Assembly (NCBI GenBank): GCA_028699735.1
Contig: JAQVUB010000007.1
Coordinates: forward strand, 8,587 to 18,353
Length of the DNA stretch: 9,767 bases
Reading direction: 5' to 3'
Origin: Lentisphaeria bacterium
Lineage (GTDB): Bacteria; Verrucomicrobiota; Lentisphaeria; Oligosphaerales; Oligosphaeraceae
Below are positions 7,301 through 9,767 of this stretch, piece after piece; positions within the stretch are counted from its first letter, which is position 1, and every line of letters starts with the position of its first letter. Both the position numbers and the translations under genes were made by a program. The notes under the pieces are model-generated. The model was not told the DNA's origin. It ran no database searches and saw nothing but the letters and a program-made list of their open reading frames with translations.

Positions 7301-7392
7301 AGCGCGGCTTCCTGCAAAAGAACCGCCTCTTGTTGCGCCGGGAGCCACATCTGGCAGAGGATGAAAAGAAATACCGTCCAATGCTGTTTCAT
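4360..7392 (-). CDS. Large secreted DUF4838-like protein with N-terminal modules and C-terminal CBM9-like domain
   Basis: Encodes 1010 residues. Layout: signal peptide about 1-19; two beta-rich modules (25-120 and 123-248) shared with the downstream 308-residue protein; an alpha/beta domain (268-390) with EEHAARELQHWITRISG and GILYGVYALLEK, as in the accessory domain preceding the barrel of GH20/GH67-type enzymes; a DUF4838-like barrel region (about 395-720) with FQLREISRGG, the cysteine motif C527-A-C-E-N-C532 and KWVIAKLLWDP; a helical linker; and a CBM9-like beta domain (about 850-1006) with YIRVQAFDSD, GDRVELLFG and MAIPFKELP. DUF4838 proteins are thought to be glycoside hydrolase relatives, but I know of no established reaction for this one. 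The start has AGGAGG 6 nt upstream and overlaps the oxidoreductase stop by one base (TAATG). The product is likely secreted and glycan-active, coupled in expression to both neighbours. Confidence 0.85.
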   Translation of the reverse strand: MKQHWTVFLFILCQMWLPAQQEAVLLQEAALTEAAFHQVTFQVDGIVSGSRWLLHMFDEEGRLLYDGCLEKDWQALQAGQAEYRHAFLRPAGAVKLQLLIRPNGKAAPRLTAFELAAVTAESLVLNADFALGASNYSGWEDRYQASFQEDEKGLHLLVRQNGYALTGFFPVQPGGGYDLIKDAKGWPGVTFLTYDRDRHFLGIASRDHRRKPSISMPSAAAYARILFETSHDHIPAFCSNRIDFTGLKAAEGETAAALTEPSPEHPEIEIILQPGCDPREEHAARELQHWITRISGKCPMLLAKPSTRNNLKIHAGTALAEKFPDDRQFLQGSDGYAIRKQGKHLYVFAVQPRGILYGVYALLEKNAAIIWPRPNPEFEVFFQAEANLQFRQTDFRSRPVFQLREISRGGYGHQNKAYVFQNWQGRNGLNPHLPLHTGFNYPVWVQGATLGYGGSHRSWIGSAVQDDENFFPLIDGVRDKSIWRQPCYSYEKTAEVIAQNIRERIALLPGKELEYLMSTLADNWSVCACENCMKPIRLADGSLLEPKSPYAVKDPLFFSTRNFQMLNRVAELLAPDFPKLRLLTHAYIFAAEPPKIKVHPAIIPQYAAYPTRNERFPILSGKGAKISSYEPDVWARRFREWSQVKPDGLGIFGYYYTPCYNALADTAAADYRALAEFGGIYGHTEGFPVDGEELSEWDMDAIEKWVIAKLLWDPKQDPAELREQYIGKVYGEAAVPMREFHQLIVKIWHEADEDFFVNCHSATAPLFREFFIKTRLVPKARGLLVQAEKMAREPQRRVLLQRMLKKFDQLQSSLGQHRVPVVEESTQEWTEVSSTHWEKSLLFKNFMKVSDWRSFARDTVAEQQTQASFMQDGEFLYIRVQAFDSDPSAVVVVPFQQQPCFPNGDRVELLFGTRPRLYVALGPNGTFYSRPELSQWRHQVVKQSDGWVALMAIPFKELPFDNQSGLLPMRVGRVFRLRGAEREESSFNGASLYNNHESFWANLQMEGKNE

Positions 7393-8783
7393 TATATGCC
7401 TCCTGCAGCAAGCGTTGAGAATTCCGGATTGAATCGTTGCACATCCTCTTCGTCAAGGATGCAGTTCTGTTCTTTCAAGGCCTGCTGCAGTTCTCTGAAC
7501 GGCACCTGCCTGGGATCGCAACCGTGCCGGTTGGCAAGTGCAGCGGCCGTACCGGCTGCCTGCCCCATGACAAAACATTGCGGCATCACCCGCAAACTGC
7601 CCAACGCCTCATGATCAACACTGACACAACGCCCGGCCACCTGCAGATTATTCACACCCTGAGGCAGCAGAATCCGGTATGGAATCTGATACTTGAAGCC
7701 AATCCGCGGAACGCGGCGTTTGCGATCCATGCCCGGCCCGCTGCAATTGTGTATATCGATAAAAAAGCATCCATAGCCAATGCTGTCGGAAAATTCCTTT
7801 TCCTCAATAAGATCCGGCAAGGTCAAATAATAATCGCCAAGAATACGCCGGCTTTCCCGCAAACCGATGGTATTCGGCGTCGATATCATGTAACATTGTT
7901 CCATCCCGGGAATGTATTTCCGGTAGACTTCAATCGTTTCATAGGCCTGCCGCCGCGCTTCCAGAGTCGCCTTCGTCAAATCAGCGCTTTTGGTACAATC
8001 AATGTAATTGACATGGGTGAAGTTGATGCCAAGCTGATCCGGACGCGTCGGAGTCCACCACCACCCCATGATTTTCGTCTGGTAGGGGCGCATATCTCCG
8101 TTTTTCTGCGCTTTCTCCCAAACATCAGCCAGCGCATAGTCATTACCGCGGAATGCCGCAACCTTCGAATAATCCACCCCGCCGATGGTAAACATCAGCG
8201 TCACCGGCTGGCACTGCCCGCTTTCCTCATCACCACTCTTCCAGGAACAACCCGCCCGGGCAGCCACATCACCATCGCCAGTGCAGTCAATGTATTGCCT
8301 GGCACGAACCGCCTGTATTCCATCCTTATTTTGAATAAAAACCGTCTGAATCCGACCGTCTTCACAATGACAATCGGCAAAAAAACTGTGATAAAGCAGT
8401 TGAACTGCCTGTTCTTCGGCCATCTGTTCAAGAATCAGCTTCATGCCCTCGACTTCAAAGTCGACTTTTCCGACCTGATGACAGCCATATCCGGCGGCAT
8501 CAACGCGTGCGGCTACCTCATAGGCCCAGCCGCCGACGACACGTTGCTGCGTGCCATAGGCCACATAGGAGCAGATATGACCATGCCCCCCCGCAGTGGC
8601 GACACCACCAAGACAGTTGAATTGCTCAACCAGCAAGACCTTCTGTCCCAGACTTGCCGCTGAAAACGCTGCTGCCACCCCGGCCGGACCGCCGCCGAGC
8701 ACGACAACATCAACATCATAGGCAAGCTCCGCATGACTGCAAAGCTCAAAACCCGAATCTGTACGCTTGACATTCAATGGCAT
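7392..8783 (-). CDS. FAD-dependent oxidoreductase (FAD_oxidored family)
   Basis: Encodes 463 residues with no signal peptide, so cytoplasmic. The Rossmann FAD-binding start is VDVVVLGGGPAGVAAAFSAA (GGGPAG at 30-35), with the ribose-binding acid E53 in VLLVEQ followed by LGGVATAGG. YIDCTGDGD (164-172), GLRESRRI (307-314) and the C-terminal flavin segment VAGRCVSVD...GSLRVMPQC...GQAAGTAAALA (382-417) complete the pattern of this family. Members use FAD to oxidise or reduce small molecules, but the substrate of this class is mostly undefined. A glycan-derived sugar or a regulator ligand is a reasonable guess from context. GAGGAA lies 5 nt upstream of ATG at 8783. It starts 39 bp after iclR and ends overlapping the DUF4838 gene by one base, so it is probably co-expressed with both. 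Confidence 0.9.
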   Translation of the reverse strand: MPLNVKRTDSGFELCSHAELAYDVDVVVLGGGPAGVAAAFSAASLGQKVLLVEQFNCLGGVATAGGHGHICSYVAYGTQQRVVGGWAYEVAARVDAAGYGCHQVGKVDFEVEGMKLILEQMAEEQAVQLLYHSFFADCHCEDGRIQTVFIQNKDGIQAVRARQYIDCTGDGDVAARAGCSWKSGDEESGQCQPVTLMFTIGGVDYSKVAAFRGNDYALADVWEKAQKNGDMRPYQTKIMGWWWTPTRPDQLGINFTHVNYIDCTKSADLTKATLEARRQAYETIEVYRKYIPGMEQCYMISTPNTIGLRESRRILGDYYLTLPDLIEEKEFSDSIGYGCFFIDIHNCSGPGMDRKRRVPRIGFKYQIPYRILLPQGVNNLQVAGRCVSVDHEALGSLRVMPQCFVMGQAAGTAAALANRHGCDPRQVPFRELQQALKEQNCILDEEDVQRFNPEFSTLAAGGI

Positions 8784-8822
8784 CTTGTTTCCTCTTTGCC
8801 GCCTGTGACAACACCTTCACCC

Positions 8823-9554
8823 TTACCCGCAACAGTCGGATTCCTTCCCGGTAATTGAACGAACCGCAGCCCGGATGATTGGATAAATCACTTCCGCAGA
8901 AACCGCCTCTTCCTCACTGAACAGAGCCAAAGCAACCCGCCTCGACTGAAATTCAAAATCCCACGCAGCATTGAAACGGTTGTGATATTTTTCCCGCATG
9001 TAAAGAAATCCATGCGCAGACAAACTGGCTCTGATCTCCTCATAGATCGCTTCCGCATCCTCCTGACTCTTCGACTGATGAATGCTGTCCGAAAAAATCT
9101 TTACCGCCTCCGCACGCCCTCTGCGGAAGGCCAACAGTCGCCCGATGGAAGACATATGCAACGGAAAAATGGAATTGTCAACCAGCACGAATTTCCCCTT
9201 CGCACAACGGTCCAGATAGACAAGACGCTGCCGGAATAATACACCCAGCGCTGAACCGTATCCATACCGCTTGTACAAATCAACACTGACCAGAGGAGAC
9301 TGCTGAATCAAAGGAAATGACTCCAACGCTTTCCCGGCAAACAAAACAACCCCGTAATCCAGCGCAAAAGAATGAAAAGTAGGCTTGTAGATGAAACCAT
9401 AATCCATCATCGATTTCAATAAACGCGACGCCGAACTCTGATGAATCGCCAACTCCGACGCAATCATCGAGGCCGTCATGCTCCCGCGCTCCGCTAGCAA
9501 TTCCAAAATCTGCATCCCACGATGAACTGATTGTACAGACTGCCCCGTAGACAT
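8823..9554 (-). CDS. IclR-family transcriptional regulator
   Basis: Encodes 243 residues, normal length for IclR proteins. The N-terminal winged helix-turn-helix spans about 8-60 (SVHRGMQILELLAERGSMTA, then SELAIHQSSASRLLKSMMDYGFI). The C-terminal ligand-binding domain spans about 70-235 and includes SALGVLFRQRLVYLDR and PLHMSSIGRLLAF (131-143), equivalent to the family's PLHATAxGKALLA region. IclR proteins bind small metabolites, often carbon-source intermediates, and repress or activate nearby operons, frequently including their own. The start has GGAGG 7 nt upstream. It is the first gene of the right-hand cluster and lies behind a strong promoter with overlapping palindromes, so autoregulation and control of the following genes are likely. 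The ligand is unknown. Confidence 0.92.
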   Translation of the reverse strand: MSTGQSVQSVHRGMQILELLAERGSMTASMIASELAIHQSSASRLLKSMMDYGFIYKPTFHSFALDYGVVLFAGKALESFPLIQQSPLVSVDLYKRYGYGSALGVLFRQRLVYLDRCAKGKFVLVDNSIFPLHMSSIGRLLAFRRGRAEAVKIFSDSIHQSKSQEDAEAIYEEIRASLSAHGFLYMREKYHNRFNAAWDFEFQSRRVALALFSEEEAVSAEVIYPIIRAAVRSITGKESDCCG

Positions 9555-9589
9555 CCTTATTCCTCCGCTTCACTATGCGTATTATGCAT

Positions 9590-9603
9590 TATTGAGTTCA
9601 ATA
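9590..9603. promoter_or_regulatory. Candidate operator: palindrome TATTGA-GT-TCAATA
   Basis: Perfect 6-bp arms flank a 2-bp centre. The site overlaps the -10 box and predicted +1 of the iclR promoter, a position expected for repression. It is a candidate IclR-protein or other regulator site; binding is inferred. Confidence 0.45.
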
Positions 9604-9628
9604 TAAACCTGAACATCCCAGTTGTCAA
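9600..9628 (-). promoter_or_regulatory. Sigma70-type promoter of iclR and probably the whole downstream operon
   Basis: On the minus strand the -35 box TTGACA (9628-9623, perfect consensus) is followed by a 17-bp spacer and the -10 box TATATT (9605-9600, five of six matches). Initiation would fall near 9593, giving a leader of about 39 nt before the iclR ATG. No other equally good promoter was seen in the window. Confidence 0.75.
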
Positions 9629-9636
9629 AAAAGTCC

Positions 9637-9653
9637 TGAAAAATAATTTTTCA
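9637..9653. promoter_or_regulatory. Candidate IclR-type operator: TGAAAAAT-A-ATTTTTCA
   Basis: A 17-bp perfect palindrome with 8-bp arms and a 1-bp centre, lying about -44 to -60 from the predicted start site. Its TG...AAATNATTT...CA form resembles the classic Escherichia coli IclR box TGGAAATNATTTCCA. An alternative reading is an A/T-rich promoter-enhancing element. Confidence 0.5.
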
Positions 9654-9700
9654 CGGTTTCTGACCGAGTAATCTGTCAGTGAAGCTGAGTGCATCGGTAT

Positions 9701-9739
9701 TTTTTTACAACGAAAGACACTAACGACCCGAAAAAATTT
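9701..9739. repeat. Diverged second copy (B) of the ACAACGAAA/CGAAAA repeat
   Basis: Poly-T followed by ACAACGAAAGACAC, then ACCCGAAAAAATTT, matches the order and flanks of the block at 2191-2233 with several substitutions and small indels. It sits in the non-coding region upstream of iclR, on the same strand orientation as copy A. The surrounding 9654-9767 holds nothing else recognisable. Confidence 0.5.
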
Positions 9740-9767
9740 CATGGGATGAACAACGAATTCCCCCAGT

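Noticed and set aside
7437..8663. 408-codon open frame on the plus strand
   Set aside because: Antisense shadow of the FAD-dependent oxidoreductase, whose flavin motifs are unmistakable; no ribosome binding site or domain.
9557..9742. 61-codon minus-strand frame upstream of iclR
   Set aside because: It crosses the promoter and both palindromes and has no good ribosome binding site or recognisable content.

Overview
All recognisable genes lie on the minus strand, so transcription runs from the right end of the window to the left. The gene set suggests a member of the PVC superphylum, most likely Lentisphaerota (Victivallales-like). It combines a solitary pseudopilin carrying the H-X9-DG C-terminal motif, a large secreted DUF4838-type protein, a GH123/DUF4091-like protein and an FAD_oxidored-family flavoprotein. 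This placement is an inference from gene content. There is no rRNA or other taxonomic marker, and Verrucomicrobiota or Planctomycetota cannot be excluded.

Right part (9767 to 3437): a non-coding region with a strong sigma70-type promoter (TTGACA, 17-bp spacer, TATATT) and two palindromes precedes an IclR-family regulator. After 39 bp come a cytoplasmic FAD-dependent oxidoreductase, a 1010-residue secreted DUF4838-like protein and a 308-residue secreted protein. The last three genes overlap by 1 bp (TAATG) and 4 bp (ATGA), so they almost certainly form one translationally coupled operon, probably read from the iclR promoter. The 308-residue protein is a free-standing relative of the N-terminal two-module region of the DUF4838 protein.

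Middle (3436 to 2180): a 155-bp gap, a pseudopilin-like gene with its own Shine-Dalgarno sequence, then a 337-bp gene-free stretch. That stretch is a patchwork of short-period repeats plus a large hairpin with 22-nt arms. A diverged copy of one of these repeats lies near the right edge of the window.

Left part (2179 to 1): a secreted GH123/DUF4091-like protein with a WDEP motif, then a 1-bp overlap (TAATG) into a second secreted protein that runs off the window edge.

Reading as a system: a sensor/regulator, a redox enzyme and several exported carbohydrate-active or carbohydrate-binding proteins look like a glycan-foraging locus. No transporter, SusC/SusD pair or sulfatase is visible. Substrate and chemistry cannot be read from the sequence. 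No tRNA, rRNA, CRISPR array, insertion sequence or phage gene was recognised.
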